A stretch of 64,000 nucleotides of DNA from positions 429,062 through 493,061 of the forward strand of contig DEXE01000003.1 of the NCBI GenBank assembly GCA_002363955.1, read 5' to 3'. Position numbers and translations under genes: made by a program. The notes under the pieces are model-generated. The model was not told the origin of the DNA and did no database searches. It saw nothing but the letters and a program-made list of their open reading frames with translations. This DNA is from Methylophaga sp. UBA3192. Its GTDB lineage: Bacteria > Pseudomonadota > Gammaproteobacteria > Nitrosococcales > Methylophagaceae. Numbering within the stretch: position 1 is the stretch's first letter; every line of letters starts with the position of its first letter. Shown here piece by piece: positions 26,304-36,214 of this stretch.

Positions 26304-26337
26304 CCTCATCCTGTAAGTTTATGCAGGATGAGGTTTT
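26304..26337 (+). terminator. Intrinsic terminator after the Spy-like gene
   Basis: CCTCATCCTG (26304-26313) pairs perfectly with CAGGATGAGG (26324-26333), followed by TTTT. It lies 13 bases after the Spy-like stop and two bases before the convergent aroE stop, so it may stop transcription from both sides. Confidence 0.8.
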
Positions 26338-27157
26338 AGGGAGCTTCTCTCAGCAGTGCTATCACGGAAGCTGTTTGTGGACGCACGCCACGCCAGATAT
26401 GAAAAGCTTCTGCAGCCTGCTCAACCAGCATACCCAGTCCATCAATTGTTTTGGCGGCAGAATGTGCTTTGGCCCATTGAATAAATGCCGTGTCTTTATC
26501 ACTGTACATCATGTCATAACAACAGGCGCCTTTTGCCAGCACTGAGTCAGGCAACGGTGGGACCTCGCCTTGCAGACTGGCGGCAGTGGCATTAATCACC
26601 ACATCAAATTCACTTTGAATATCGCTGAATCCGCCACCTTTTACATTGCCAGCCTTATCAAACTGTTCTGCCAGATGTTTGGCTTTTTCCGCGGTTCGAT
26701 TGGCAATAAATATAGTGGCAGGTTGAAATTCCAGTAATGGGGCAATCACGCCACGTGAAGCACCACCGGCACCAAGCAATAAAATCCTTTTACCATCAAG
26801 TGAAATCTGATGATTGACCGTTAAATCACGGCATAGGCCTACACCATCAGTGTTATCACCAAACAGAGAGCCATCAGTATTAAAGATAACGGTATTTACG
26901 GCACCAGCCAGTTCGGCTCGGGCTGAACGATGATCGGCCATTGCCCATACCTGTTCCTTAAATGGTACGGTGACATTGAGACCTTTTAATTTAAGAATAT
27001 CACGCAGCTGTTGCAGACTGTTCTGTAAATTTTCCAGTGGGACTTCAATCGCCGTGTATTCAATATCTTCAGCCGTTTGTCTGGCAAACTCAGCATGAAT
27101 CAATGGTGATTTACTGTGATGGATCGGGTTGCCGATTACCGCATATTTATCTGTCAT
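26336..27157 (-). CDS. aroE: Shikimate dehydrogenase
   Basis: This enzyme reduces 3-dehydroshikimate to shikimate with NADPH in aromatic amino-acid synthesis. It has 273 residues. Substrate-site segments NPIHHSKSPLIH, NVTVPFKEQ (catalytic lysine) and GDNTDGVGL (aspartate) are present. The NADP site is LLLGAGGASRGVIAPLL with ANRTAEKA. The C-terminal DGLGMLVEQAAEAFHIWRG is typical. Its start overlaps the hemB stop (ATGA), so the two genes form a small operon. Confidence 0.95.
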   Translation of the reverse strand: MTDKYAVIGNPIHHSKSPLIHAEFARQTAEDIEYTAIEVPLENLQNSLQQLRDILKLKGLNVTVPFKEQVWAMADHRSARAELAGAVNTVIFNTDGSLFGDNTDGVGLCRDLTVNHQISLDGKRILLLGAGGASRGVIAPLLEFQPATIFIANRTAEKAKHLAEQFDKAGNVKGGGFSDIQSEFDVVINATAASLQGEVPPLPDSVLAKGACCYDMMYSDKDTAFIQWAKAHSAAKTIDGLGMLVEQAAEAFHIWRGVRPQTASVIALLREAP

Positions 27158-28170
27158 GATTGGCGTTGTAATTTGTTCGCAATATCTTTGGCAAAGTAGG
27201 TGAGAATACCGTCGGCGCCAGCGCGTTTAAAAGCCAGCAGACTTTCCATGATCACCTCTTCACTGAGCCAGCCTTTGAGTGTAGCCGCTTTGAGCATCGC
27301 GTATTCACCGCTGACCTGATAAACAAAGGTGGGTTTCTGGAAGGTCTGTTTTACCCGATACAACACATCCAGATAGGGCATGCCCGGTTTGACCATTACC
27401 ATATCTGCGCCTTCCTGAATATCCAACGCGACTTCATGCAGGGCCTCATTCGAATTGGCCGGATCCATTTGATAACTGAATTTGTTGCCACCGGCCAGGT
27501 TACCCGCACTGCCTACGGCATCACGGAAAGGTCCATAAAAACTGGAGGCATATTTGGCTGAATAAGCCATGATACGGGTATGAATATGACCGGCATTTTC
27601 CAAAGCATTACGGATCGCTCCGATTCGCCCATCCATCATATCGGAGGGAGCAACCACATCGGCTCCAGCTTCTGCGTGAGAGAGAGCTTGTCTGATTAAT
27701 ACGTCAACAGTCTCGTCATTCATAATGTAACCATTGTCATCTATCAGACCATCCTGACCATGAGTGGTGAAGGGGTCCAGTGCAACATCTGTCATCACAC
27801 CTAAATCCGGAAAGGCTTCTTTCAGCGCTTTAACTGCGCGTTGTGCCAACCCATCCGGGTTAAATGCTTCGGCAGCATCAAGTGATTTTTGCTCCAACGG
27901 GGTTACGGGAAACAATGCCATCATTGGTATGCCCAATTTATGAATGGTTTCTGCTTCCTTAAGCAGTAAATCAATACTCAGTCTTTCCACGCCAGGCATT
28001 GAGGTAACTTTTTCCCGCTGATTTTGCCCTTCAAGCACAAAGCAGGGATAAATCAGATCATCGACAGTTAATTTATGTTCGCGAACCAGCCGCCGGGAAA
28101 AGTCATCTTTGCGCAAACGGCGCGGTCTTTGCTGTGGAAAACCGGAAAAATTAAAAAACTGTTGGGTCAT
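27154..28170 (-). CDS. hemB: Delta-aminolevulinic acid dehydratase (porphobilinogen synthase)
   Basis: HemB condenses two 5-aminolevulinate molecules to porphobilinogen in tetrapyrrole synthesis. It has 338 residues. The two active-site lysines are in AYSAKYASSFYGPFRDA and VMVKPGMPYLDV. The metal-site segment reads MTDVALDPFTTHGQDG, with aspartates where zinc-dependent enzymes carry cysteines. This is the Pseudomonas-like magnesium-dependent type. DVVAPSDMMDGRIGAIR is also conserved. It is followed by aroE with a four-base overlap. Confidence 0.96.
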   Translation of the reverse strand: MTQQFFNFSGFPQQRPRRLRKDDFSRRLVREHKLTVDDLIYPCFVLEGQNQREKVTSMPGVERLSIDLLLKEAETIHKLGIPMMALFPVTPLEQKSLDAAEAFNPDGLAQRAVKALKEAFPDLGVMTDVALDPFTTHGQDGLIDDNGYIMNDETVDVLIRQALSHAEAGADVVAPSDMMDGRIGAIRNALENAGHIHTRIMAYSAKYASSFYGPFRDAVGSAGNLAGGNKFSYQMDPANSNEALHEVALDIQEGADMVMVKPGMPYLDVLYRVKQTFQKPTFVYQVSGEYAMLKAATLKGWLSEEVIMESLLAFKRAGADGILTYFAKDIANKLQRQS

Positions 28171-28286
28171 AAGTTCTGCCAGGTGAATAAGCTGCGCTTC
28201 ATACTACCGCTGGTAAGATAACTTGTCATCGTTTTTAGCGTGGACGCATTGGCAGCAGATGGGCTAAAATTGCAAAGATTTTGTCT

Positions 28287-28318
28287 GGGGAGAACGTCCT
28301 TTCCCCTGTTCCTTTTTT
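28287..28318 (+). promoter_or_regulatory. Attenuator-like hairpin in the carA leader
   Basis: GGGGAGA (28287-28293) pairs with TTTCCCC (28300-28306), with one G-U pair, around a six-base loop. A pyrimidine-rich TGTTCCTTTTTT tract follows and ends 19 bases before the carA start. The shape suggests transcription attenuation or a leader structure. No leader peptide or known riboswitch is evident. Confidence 0.4.
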
Positions 28319-28336
28319 ATCTGGTGGAGGTTCCCC

Positions 28337-29467
28337 TTGCGTACAACTGCGCTACTTGCTCTTGAAGATGGCACGGTCTTTCACGGCGAATCGATCGGTG
28401 CTGTGGGTCAGTCAGTTGGTGAAGTGGTTTTCAACACCGCGATGACAGGATATCAGGAAATTATTACCGATCCGTCATACTGCCGCCAAATTGTGACTCT
28501 GACTTATCCGCATATCGGCAACGTTGGAGTCAACAAAGATGATGAAGAATCTGACCAGGTGTATGCCAGTGGTCTGATTATTCGTGAACTGTCCCCGGTA
28601 ATGTCCAGCTGGCGTGGTGAAGAGGCTTTGGATAAATATCTGGGGCGCCACAATGTCGTGGGATTAGCCGGTATTGATACTCGCAGCCTGACACGTCTGT
28701 TACGTGAAAAAGGTGCACAAAAAGGCTGTATCGTTGCCGGTGACAATATTGATGTCGATGCCGCTATTGCTGCTGCCAGAGACTTTGCCGGATTGAAAGG
28801 CATGGATTTGGCCAAAGAAGTTTCTACCAAACAGGCTTATGAATGGACTGAGGGTGTCTGGCATATCGACAACCAGTCGCGCAAAGCTGAATCGCGTTTT
28901 CATGTGGTTGCCTATGATTACGGTATCAAGAAAAATATTATGCGTATGCTCACTGAACGTGGCTGCAAATTGACCGTTGTACCAGCACAAATGCCAGCTG
29001 AAGAAGTGATGAAACTTAATCCGGATGGTATTTTCCTGGCCAATGGCCCAGGTGACCCGGAACCTTGCGATTACGCTATCAAAGCCATCCAGTATTTCCT
29101 CGACAAAGAGATGCCGATTTTTGGTATCTGCTTAGGTCACCAGTTACTGGCTTTGGCCTGTGGCGCAAAAACCGAAAAAATGAAATTCGGCCATCACGGT
29201 GCCAACCATCCGGTACAGGAGTTGTTGGCAGGATTGGTGATGATTACCAGTCAGAATCACAGCTTTGCAGTAGATGAATCCACCTTGCCGGATACGGTTG
29301 AAACCACGCACCGTTCTCTATTTGATGGTAGCTTGCAGGGTATCCATCATAAAACCAAACCGGCATTCAGCTTTCAGGGACATCCGGAAGCCAGTCCTGG
29401 ACCGCAGGACGCATCCCCTCTATTCGATCACTTTATCGACCTACTCGAACAAGCGACAGGTAAATAA
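28337..29467 (+). CDS. carA: Carbamoyl-phosphate synthase, small (glutaminase) subunit
   Basis: CarA hydrolyses glutamine and channels ammonia to CarB for carbamoyl phosphate, the precursor of arginine and pyrimidines. It has 376 residues. The N-terminal domain includes LEDGTVFHGESIG and NTAMTGYQEIITDPSY. The class I amidotransferase triad is visible: the cysteine in FGICLGHQLLAL, and the histidine and glutamate in FQGHPEASPGP. The start is an uncommon TTG, supported by TGGAGG six bases upstream and by the family N-terminus. A hairpin and T-tract precede it. Confidence 0.96.
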   Translation: MRTTALLALEDGTVFHGESIGAVGQSVGEVVFNTAMTGYQEIITDPSYCRQIVTLTYPHIGNVGVNKDDEESDQVYASGLIIRELSPVMSSWRGEEALDKYLGRHNVVGLAGIDTRSLTRLLREKGAQKGCIVAGDNIDVDAAIAAARDFAGLKGMDLAKEVSTKQAYEWTEGVWHIDNQSRKAESRFHVVAYDYGIKKNIMRMLTERGCKLTVVPAQMPAEEVMKLNPDGIFLANGPGDPEPCDYAIKAIQYFLDKEMPIFGICLGHQLLALACGAKTEKMKFGHHGANHPVQELLAGLVMITSQNHSFAVDESTLPDTVETTHRSLFDGSLQGIHHKTKPAFSFQGHPEASPGPQDASPLFDHFIDLLEQATGK

Positions 29468-29473
29468 CACACC

Positions 29474-32400
29474 ATGGCGAAACGTACTGATATTCAAAGC
29501 ATTCTTATTCTGGGTGCTGGTCCGATTGTTATCGGTCAGGCCTGCGAGTTCGATTACTCTGGCGCACAGGCTTGTAAAGCGCTGCGTGAAGAGGGGTACC
29601 GGGTTATTCTGGTCAACTCCAATCCCGCGACCATCATGACTGACCCCAATATGGCGGATGCGACTTATATTGAACCGGTTACCTGGGAGGCCGTCAGCAA
29701 GGTCATTGAAGTGGAACGTCCTGACGCCATTCTGCCGACCATGGGAGGTCAAACAGCCCTCAACTGTGCATTGGCCTTGGAAAAACATGGTGTGTTGGAA
29801 AAATACGGCGTTGAAATGATTGGCGCTGACAGTGAAGCGATCAATAAAGCCGAAGATCGTGACTTGTTCCGGGCCGCAATGCGCAAGATCGGCCTGGATA
29901 TGCCGCAATCTGATATTGCACATTCATTGGATGAAGCGCTGGAAGTCCAACAGAAGTTCGGGTTTCCAGTCATTATCCGTCCGTCATTCACCATGGGTGG
30001 TAGTGGTGGCGGTATTGCGTATAACCGCGAAGACTTTATCGATATCTGTCAGCGTGGCTTATATCTCAGTCCGACTTCCGAATTGTTGATCGAAGAATCA
30101 ATTATCGGCTGGAAAGAGTACGAGATGGAAGTGGTGCGTGACAAAAAAGATAACGCCATCATTATCTGTTCTATTGAAAACCTGGATGCAATGGGGGTTC
30201 ACACCGGTGATTCAATCACCGTGGCTCCGGCACAAACATTGACCGACAAAGAATACCAAATCATGCGTAACGCTTCGCTGGCCGTTCTGCGTGAAATTGG
30301 CGTGGAAACCGGTGGTTCGAACGTACAGTTTGCAGTGAATCCGGAAACCGGGCGTTTGATTATTATCGAAATGAATCCGCGGGTTTCACGCTCTTCTGCA
30401 TTGGCTTCCAAAGCAACCGGTTTTCCGATTGCCAAAGTGGCTGCCAAGCTGGCGGTCGGCTATACCCTGGACGAATTGCAAAACGACATTACCGGTGGTG
30501 CAACGCCTGCGTCGTTTGAACCGACAATTGATTACGTGGTGACCAAGATCCCACGTTTTACCTTTGAAAAATTCCCATTGGCAGATAATCGTCTGAGCAC
30601 ACAGATGAAATCTGTCGGTGAAGTTATGGCGATTGGCCGAAACTTCCAGGAATCCCTGCAAAAAGCGTTACGCGGTCTGGAGACGGATCGGGATGGCTTT
30701 AACGAAATTCTGGATCTGAAAGCGGAAAATGCCGCTGAAGTGTTACGTCGTGAGTTAAGCCTGCCGGGTTCGGATCGTCTCTGGTATGTCGGTGATGCGT
30801 TTCGTTATGGGATGAGCTTTGATGAAGTTCAGCAACTGACACATATCGATCCATGGTTTCTGATTCAGATTCAGGAGCTGGTGGAAATTGAAAATCAGCT
30901 TAAAGAACGTTCATTGAACGATATCGATGAAGTGGAAATGCGTGCGCTGAAACGTAAAGGTTTTGCGGATTCACGACTGGCCAAATTGCTGCATAAAACC
31001 GAAAAACAATTCCGCAGCCATCGTCATGCGATGGGCGTACGGCCCGTCTACAAACGTGTTGATACCTGTGCGGCAGAGTTCTCAACATCTACGGCGTATA
31101 TGTACTCATCTTATGATGAAGAGTGCGAAGCCAATCCGAGCGATCGTGACAAGATTATGATTTTGGGGGGCGGACCAAATCGTATCGGTCAGGGGATTGA
31201 GTTTGACTATTGCTGTGTTCATGCGGCGCTTGCACTTCGCGATGATGGTTATGAAACCATTATGGTCAACTGTAATCCGGAAACCGTTTCCACCGATTAC
31301 GACACATCAGATCGTCTGTATTTTGAATCGCTGACGCTGGAAGATGTGCTGGAAATTGTTGCACTGGAAAAACCTAAAGGTGTGATTGTGCAATTTGGCG
31401 GGCAAACACCATTAAAACTGGCTCGTGCTCTGGAAGCGGCAGGTGTGCCGATTATTGGTACGTCTCCGGATGCGATTGACCATGCGGAAGATCGCGAACG
31501 TTTCCAGCAAATGGTCGAAAAACTTGGTTTGCTGCAGCCGCCAAATCGTTTGGCGCATTCAGTCGATACTGCTGTTTCACTGGCTGCCGAGATTGGTTAT
31601 CCGCTCGTGGTTCGTCCTTCTTATGTTTTGGGCGGCCGTGCGATGGAAATTGTTTACAACGAAGAAGAACTGCAACGTTACATGCAGACCGCTGTATCGG
31701 TTTCCAACGATTCACCGGTATTGCTGGACCGTTTCCTGGATGATGCGATTGAAGTTGATGTGGATGCGATATGTGACGGTAAGGAAGTGCTTATCGGCGG
31801 CATTATGGAGCATATTGAACAGGCTGGTGTGCATTCAGGCGACTCTGCCTGCGCGTTACCACCATTCAGCCTGAGCCGGGAAATCATGGACCAGTTACGG
31901 GTTCAGGTAAAACAAATGGCGCTTGAGCTTGGTGTAGTTGGTTTAATGAATACGCAGTTTGCTATACAGGGCGACCGCATCTTTATACTGGAAGTGAATC
32001 CACGTGCATCGCGTACCGTGCCCTATGTGTCAAAATCCATCGGTGTGCCTTTGGCGAAAGTGGCTGCACGTTGCATGGCGGGCATGAGTCTGGCAGAGCA
32101 GGGTGTTACTGAAGAGGTGATTCCGTCTTATTATTCTGTCAAAGAAGCCGTTTTCCCATTCATTAAATTCCAGGGTGTTGACCCGATTCTGGGGCCGGAA
32201 ATGAAATCCACTGGTGAAGTCATGGGCGTTGGACGGACCTTTGGCGAAGCCTTTGCCAAATCACAGCTGGCGGCTTCTGTCAGCCTGCCAGTGGGTGGTA
32301 AAGCCTTTATCTCGGTTCGCGACGCAGACAAACAGGCGGTTATCAAGATTGCCAAAGATTTGTTAGGCTTAGGCTTTTCGTTGCTGGCGACTCGTGGAAC

Positions 32401-32692
32401 ACAGCAAACGTTGATGGAGGCTGACGTGCCTTGCGAACGAGTGAAGAAAGTCGCAGAGGGTCAACCGCATATCGTGGATATGATCAAAAACGATGAAATC
32501 GCTCTGATTGTGAACACAACTGAAGGTCGCCAGGCCGTAGCCGATTCCAGAGAGATCCGCCGCGCGGCATTGCAACATCAGGTGAATTACACCACGACTC
32601 TGGCTGCTGCTCGTGCCACGATTCTGGCCTTGCATTGTGAAGACAGCGTTTCGGTGAATCGTTTACAGTCATTACATGGAGAATTGATTTAA
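29474..32692 (+). CDS. carB: Carbamoyl-phosphate synthase, large subunit
   Basis: CarB has 1072 residues, the standard length. It contains two homologous ATP-grasp halves. Paired landmarks are GAGPIVIGQACEFDYSG versus GGGPNRIGQGIEFDYCC, GGQTALNCAL versus GGQTPLKLARAL, and IIRPSFTMGGSGGG versus VVRPSYVLGGRAME. The oligomerisation domain lies between them. A methylglyoxal-synthase-like allosteric domain begins near residue 940. It follows carA by six bases and its stop overlaps the greA start (TAATG). Confidence 0.97.
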   Translation: MAKRTDIQSILILGAGPIVIGQACEFDYSGAQACKALREEGYRVILVNSNPATIMTDPNMADATYIEPVTWEAVSKVIEVERPDAILPTMGGQTALNCALALEKHGVLEKYGVEMIGADSEAINKAEDRDLFRAAMRKIGLDMPQSDIAHSLDEALEVQQKFGFPVIIRPSFTMGGSGGGIAYNREDFIDICQRGLYLSPTSELLIEESIIGWKEYEMEVVRDKKDNAIIICSIENLDAMGVHTGDSITVAPAQTLTDKEYQIMRNASLAVLREIGVETGGSNVQFAVNPETGRLIIIEMNPRVSRSSALASKATGFPIAKVAAKLAVGYTLDELQNDITGGATPASFEPTIDYVVTKIPRFTFEKFPLADNRLSTQMKSVGEVMAIGRNFQESLQKALRGLETDRDGFNEILDLKAENAAEVLRRELSLPGSDRLWYVGDAFRYGMSFDEVQQLTHIDPWFLIQIQELVEIENQLKERSLNDIDEVEMRALKRKGFADSRLAKLLHKTEKQFRSHRHAMGVRPVYKRVDTCAAEFSTSTAYMYSSYDEECEANPSDRDKIMILGGGPNRIGQGIEFDYCCVHAALALRDDGYETIMVNCNPETVSTDYDTSDRLYFESLTLEDVLEIVALEKPKGVIVQFGGQTPLKLARALEAAGVPIIGTSPDAIDHAEDRERFQQMVEKLGLLQPPNRLAHSVDTAVSLAAEIGYPLVVRPSYVLGGRAMEIVYNEEELQRYMQTAVSVSNDSPVLLDRFLDDAIEVDVDAICDGKEVLIGGIMEHIEQAGVHSGDSACALPPFSLSREIMDQLRVQVKQMALELGVVGLMNTQFAIQGDRIFILEVNPRASRTVPYVSKSIGVPLAKVAARCMAGMSLAEQGVTEEVIPSYYSVKEAVFPFIKFQGVDPILGPEMKSTGEVMGVGRTFGEAFAKSQLAASVSLPVGGKAFISVRDADKQAVIKIAKDLLGLGFSLLATRGTQQTLMEADVPCERVKKVAEGQPHIVDMIKNDEIALIVNTTEGRQAVADSREIRRAALQHQVNYTTTLAAARATILALHCEDSVSVNRLQSLHGELI

Positions 32693-33168
32693 TGGCCGTT
32701 CCAATTACCCAGCGTGGTGCCCAGGCACTGAAAGATGAACTACATGAACTGAAAACCATCAGGCGTCCAGCTATAGTCAATGCGATTTCTGAAGCGCGCG
32801 CTCATGGTGATTTAAAAGAAAATGCTGAATACCATGCCGCACGTGAGCAGCAAAGCTTCACAGAAGGTCGTATTCAGGAGTTGGAATCAACGTTGGCTGA
32901 TTGTCAGGTAATTGATCCAACTGCCCTGCCAAAAGACGGTCGTGTTGTGTTTGGTGTGACAGTGGATTTGTTGAATATCGATACTGATGATGAAGTGCGT
33001 TATCAAATTGTCGGTGATTACGAGTCGGATATTAAATTGAACCGTATTTCCATTTCATCACCGATTGCCCGTGCTTTGATTGGTAAAGAAGTCGATGATA
33101 TTGCAACCGTTCAGGCTCCTGGTGGGGCGATTGAATATGAAATTATCGGCATCCATTATCTGGATTAA
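32692..33168 (+). CDS. greA: Transcription elongation factor GreA
   Basis: GreA rescues backtracked RNA polymerase by stimulating transcript cleavage. It has 158 residues. An N-terminal coiled coil contains the acidic tip region (SEARAHGDLKENAEYHAARE), followed by a C-terminal FKBP-like domain (GVTVDLLNIDTDDEVRYQIVG and SISSPIARALIGKEVDD, quoted in part). Full length and all conserved segments are present. It is translationally coupled to carB, an arrangement common in gammaproteobacteria. Confidence 0.96.
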   Translation: MAVPITQRGAQALKDELHELKTIRRPAIVNAISEARAHGDLKENAEYHAAREQQSFTEGRIQELESTLADCQVIDPTALPKDGRVVFGVTVDLLNIDTDDEVRYQIVGDYESDIKLNRISISSPIARALIGKEVDDIATVQAPGGAIEYEIIGIHYLD

Positions 33169-33636
33169 ATGTTGAACCTCTCTGAAACCATCGGCGAACG
33201 CCTGTTACTGACATTGTGGGTAGGTGCATTATGGTCTATTGGTTATCTGGCAGTTCCGCTTGCTTTTGTCAGCCTTGAAACACTGGTTGCTGCCGAATAT
33301 GCCGCTAAACTGTTTTTTGCTGTCAATGTAATTGGTCTCATCAGTGGAACATTAATTTTACTCGGTAAACTGAGTATCCAGCGGGGCTGGGCGATACATT
33401 CATGGCGCTTTTGGGTATTGATTGTCATGCTGATGATTACGTTGATATTCAGTATGTATATTCAACCTGAAATGGCCAGTATCAAAACCATCGATAATTG
33501 GCGTATGAATACAGAGCTTGCCGGGAGTTTCGAACGTCTGCATATGCTGAGTCAAAATTTGTATCTGATGTTAAGCATTGCCGGTTTGTTGCTGGTATTG
33601 AGTACCGATAAACAACATACTGCACGGCAGACCTGA
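33169..33636 (+). CDS. DUF4149 membrane protein
   Basis: This is an integral membrane protein of 155 residues with four hydrophobic helices (about residues 10-30, 42-62, 77-97 and 125-145). The N-terminal ERLLLTLWVGALWSIGYLAVP and the position between greA and rlmE fit the DUF4149 family, which recurs at this locus in related bacteria. Its function is not known. It starts directly after the greA stop and ends one base before rlmE. Confidence 0.82.
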   Translation: MLNLSETIGERLLLTLWVGALWSIGYLAVPLAFVSLETLVAAEYAAKLFFAVNVIGLISGTLILLGKLSIQRGWAIHSWRFWVLIVMLMITLIFSMYIQPEMASIKTIDNWRMNTELAGSFERLHMLSQNLYLMLSIAGLLLVLSTDKQHTARQT

Positions 33637-33637
33637 T

Positions 33638-34255
33638 ATGGCGCGAAGTAAATCCAGTCATAATTGGCTTAGAGAACATTTTGACGATCCTTATGTCAAA
33701 AAAGCTCAGCAGAAAGGTTATCGTTCCAGAGCGACGTTTAAGCTGGAAGAAATCGATCAGAAAGATAAGTTAATCCGTCATGGCATGTCGGTTGTCGATT
33801 TGGGTTCTGCTCCCGGAGGATGGTCTGATTATGCTTTGCATCGTGTCGGTGACAAAGGTAAAGTCATTGCATTGGATATTTTGCCAATGACGCCACTGAG
33901 CGGAGTGCATTTCATTGAAGGTGATTTTCGTGAAGACCATGTACTGGATCAGTTGAATGAAGTATTGGCCGGACAATCGATAGACCTTGTATTATCGGAT
34001 ATGGCCCCCAATATGACAGGTGTGGATGCGATAGATCAGCCAGGCAGTATGCATCTGGTTGAGTTGGCCTTGGATTTTGCAATTAATAACTTAAGTAAAC
34101 AGGGCGATTTTCTGGTCAAAGTTTTTCAGGGTGAAGGCTTTGATGATTTTTTGAAGTCCATGCGTACTCACTTTACTAAAGTGACTACCCGTAAACCAGA
34201 TGCCTCACGCGCACGGAGCCGTGAAGTATATCTACTCGGACGTGGATTGAAATGA
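33638..34255 (+). CDS. rlmE: 23S rRNA (uridine-2552-2'-O)-methyltransferase
   Basis: RlmE (RrmJ/FtsJ) methylates the ribose of U2552 in the ribosomal A-loop using S-adenosylmethionine, a late step of large-subunit assembly. It has 205 residues. The cofactor site VVDLGSAPGGWSDYAL, the catalytic K-D-K-E set (RATFKLEEI, LSDMAPNMTG, LVKVFQGEGF, SREVYLLG) and full length are evident. The rlmE-ftsH pairing is conserved in gammaproteobacteria. Confidence 0.96.
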   Translation: MARSKSSHNWLREHFDDPYVKKAQQKGYRSRATFKLEEIDQKDKLIRHGMSVVDLGSAPGGWSDYALHRVGDKGKVIALDILPMTPLSGVHFIEGDFREDHVLDQLNEVLAGQSIDLVLSDMAPNMTGVDAIDQPGSMHLVELALDFAINNLSKQGDFLVKVFQGEGFDDFLKSMRTHFTKVTTRKPDASRARSREVYLLGRGLK

Positions 34256-34291
34256 CAGTAAAAAGACTAACGTTACTAGGGGTAACAAACA

Positions 34292-36202
34292 TTGAGTGAC
34301 ATGATGAAAAACATTGTTTTATGGGTCGTCATCGCGATGGTATTGATGTCGGTATTTAACAATTTCGGTCCGCAACAAACTAAGCAGAGCGAAATGGATT
34401 ATTCGACATTTATCAGTAATGTGAAAAACGGTGCGGTCTCCAGTGTCGATATTCAGGGACGCACCATAACCGGTAAATTAACTGATGGAAGCCAATTTAC
34501 CACCTTCAGTCCTGAATATGATCCCGGTCTAATTGGCGATCTGCTGGATAACGGTGTTGCTATCAAAGCAGAGCCAGTCGAAAAAACTGGACTGTTGATG
34601 CAGATCTTCATTTCCTGGTTCCCGATGCTTTTACTGATAGCCGTGTGGATTTTCTTTATGCGTCAGATGCAGGGCGGTGGTGGCAAAAACCCTATGTCAT
34701 TTGGTAAAAGCAAAGCCCGCATGCTCAATGAAGATCAGGTTAAAGTGACCTTCAAAGATGTTGCTGGTGTTGAAGAAGCCAAAGAAGAAGTACATGAGTT
34801 AGTCGATTTCCTGCGTGATCCTGGTAAATTCCAGAAGCTGGGTGGTCGTATTCCTCGCGGTATTTTGATGGTGGGTTCACCAGGTACGGGTAAAACTCTG
34901 CTGGCTAAAGCCATTGCCGGTGAAGCAAAAGTGCCTTTCTTTACCATTTCAGGTTCTGATTTCGTCGAAATGTTTGTGGGTGTTGGTGCATCACGCGTTC
35001 GTGATATGTTCGAACAAGCCAAGAAACATGCTCCCTGCATCATCTTTATTGATGAGATTGATGCGGTTGGTCGGCATCGTGGTGCCGGTTTAGGTGGCGG
35101 TAACGATGAACGTGAACAAACCCTGAATCAGTTACTGGTTGAGATGGATGGTTTTGAAGGTAATGAAGGTGTCATTATTATTGCCGCAACTAACCGTCCT
35201 GACGTATTGGATCCGGCATTGTTACGTCCAGGTCGTTTTGACAGACAGGTAGTCGTGCCATTGCCTGATATTCGTGGCCGTGAACAGATCCTTAAAGTAC
35301 ATTTGGGTAAAGTACCCGCTGATGAAGATGTAAATCCAAGCGTCATCGCGCGTGGAACACCTGGCTTTTCCGGTGCGGATTTAGCCAATCTGGTCAACGA
35401 AGCCGCTTTATTTGCAGCACGCACCAATAAACGCCTGGTTTCCATGAACGATCTGGAGTTGGCAAAAGACAAAATCATGATGGGTGCAGAGCGCCGTTCC
35501 ATGGTCATGAGTGATAAAGAGAAAGAACTGACCGCATACCACGAAGCTGGCCACGCTATTGTTGGTCGTAGCGTTCCGGGTCATGATCCGGTCTATAAAG
35601 TCAGTATCATCCCGCGTGGTCGTGCATTAGGTGTCACCATGTTTCTGCCAACGGAAGATCGTTACAGCTATACCAAACAACAACTGGAAAGTCAGATATC
35701 CAGTTTGTATGGCGGTCGACTGGCTGAAGAAATGATTTTTGGTGCTGAAGCGGTGACTACAGGTGCGTCGAATGATATTCAACGCGCAACCGAGCTGGCA
35801 CACAATATGGTTACCAAATGGGGACTTTCTGACAACATGGGACCTTTATCGTATGGTGAAGATGAAGGCGAGGTGTTCCTTGGTCGTAGTGTCACTCAGC
35901 ACAAAGCAGTATCTGATTTAACAGCCAAGCAGATTGATGAAGATGTTCGTGCCTTGATTACCCGTAACTATGATCGGGCAAAAAATATTCTGACGGAAAA
36001 TCTCGATAAATTGCATACCATGGCCAAACTATTGATCACTTATGAAACCATCGACAGTGATCAGATCGATGCCATTATGGAAGGCCGTGAACCAGGTGCA
36101 CCAAAAGGCTGGGATGACAAATCATCAACGCCGCCACCATCGGCCAAACCTGATGAAGATGGCCCGGAACCGACGGGTAAACCTGCTGATCAATTAAACT
36201 GA
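34292..36202 (+). CDS. ftsH: ATP-dependent zinc metalloprotease FtsH
   Basis: This membrane-bound AAA protease degrades misfolded membrane proteins and regulators such as LpxC and sigma-32. It has 636 residues. Two N-terminal helices (~5-25 and ~100-122) flank a periplasmic domain. The AAA module has Walker A GSPGTGKTLLAKA (serine in place of the usual proline), Walker B IIFIDEIDAVG and the arginine fingers in RPGRFDRQV. The zinc site is HEAGHAIVG. The start is a TTG, supported by AGGGG at 34278-34282; ATGs three and four codons later have poorer spacing. Confidence 0.96.
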   Translation: MSDMMKNIVLWVVIAMVLMSVFNNFGPQQTKQSEMDYSTFISNVKNGAVSSVDIQGRTITGKLTDGSQFTTFSPEYDPGLIGDLLDNGVAIKAEPVEKTGLLMQIFISWFPMLLLIAVWIFFMRQMQGGGGKNPMSFGKSKARMLNEDQVKVTFKDVAGVEEAKEEVHELVDFLRDPGKFQKLGGRIPRGILMVGSPGTGKTLLAKAIAGEAKVPFFTISGSDFVEMFVGVGASRVRDMFEQAKKHAPCIIFIDEIDAVGRHRGAGLGGGNDEREQTLNQLLVEMDGFEGNEGVIIIAATNRPDVLDPALLRPGRFDRQVVVPLPDIRGREQILKVHLGKVPADEDVNPSVIARGTPGFSGADLANLVNEAALFAARTNKRLVSMNDLELAKDKIMMGAERRSMVMSDKEKELTAYHEAGHAIVGRSVPGHDPVYKVSIIPRGRALGVTMFLPTEDRYSYTKQQLESQISSLYGGRLAEEMIFGAEAVTTGASNDIQRATELAHNMVTKWGLSDNMGPLSYGEDEGEVFLGRSVTQHKAVSDLTAKQIDEDVRALITRNYDRAKNILTENLDKLHTMAKLLITYETIDSDQIDAIMEGREPGAPKGWDDKSSTPPPSAKPDEDGPEPTGKPADQLN

Positions 36203-36214
36203 GATAGTTAAACC

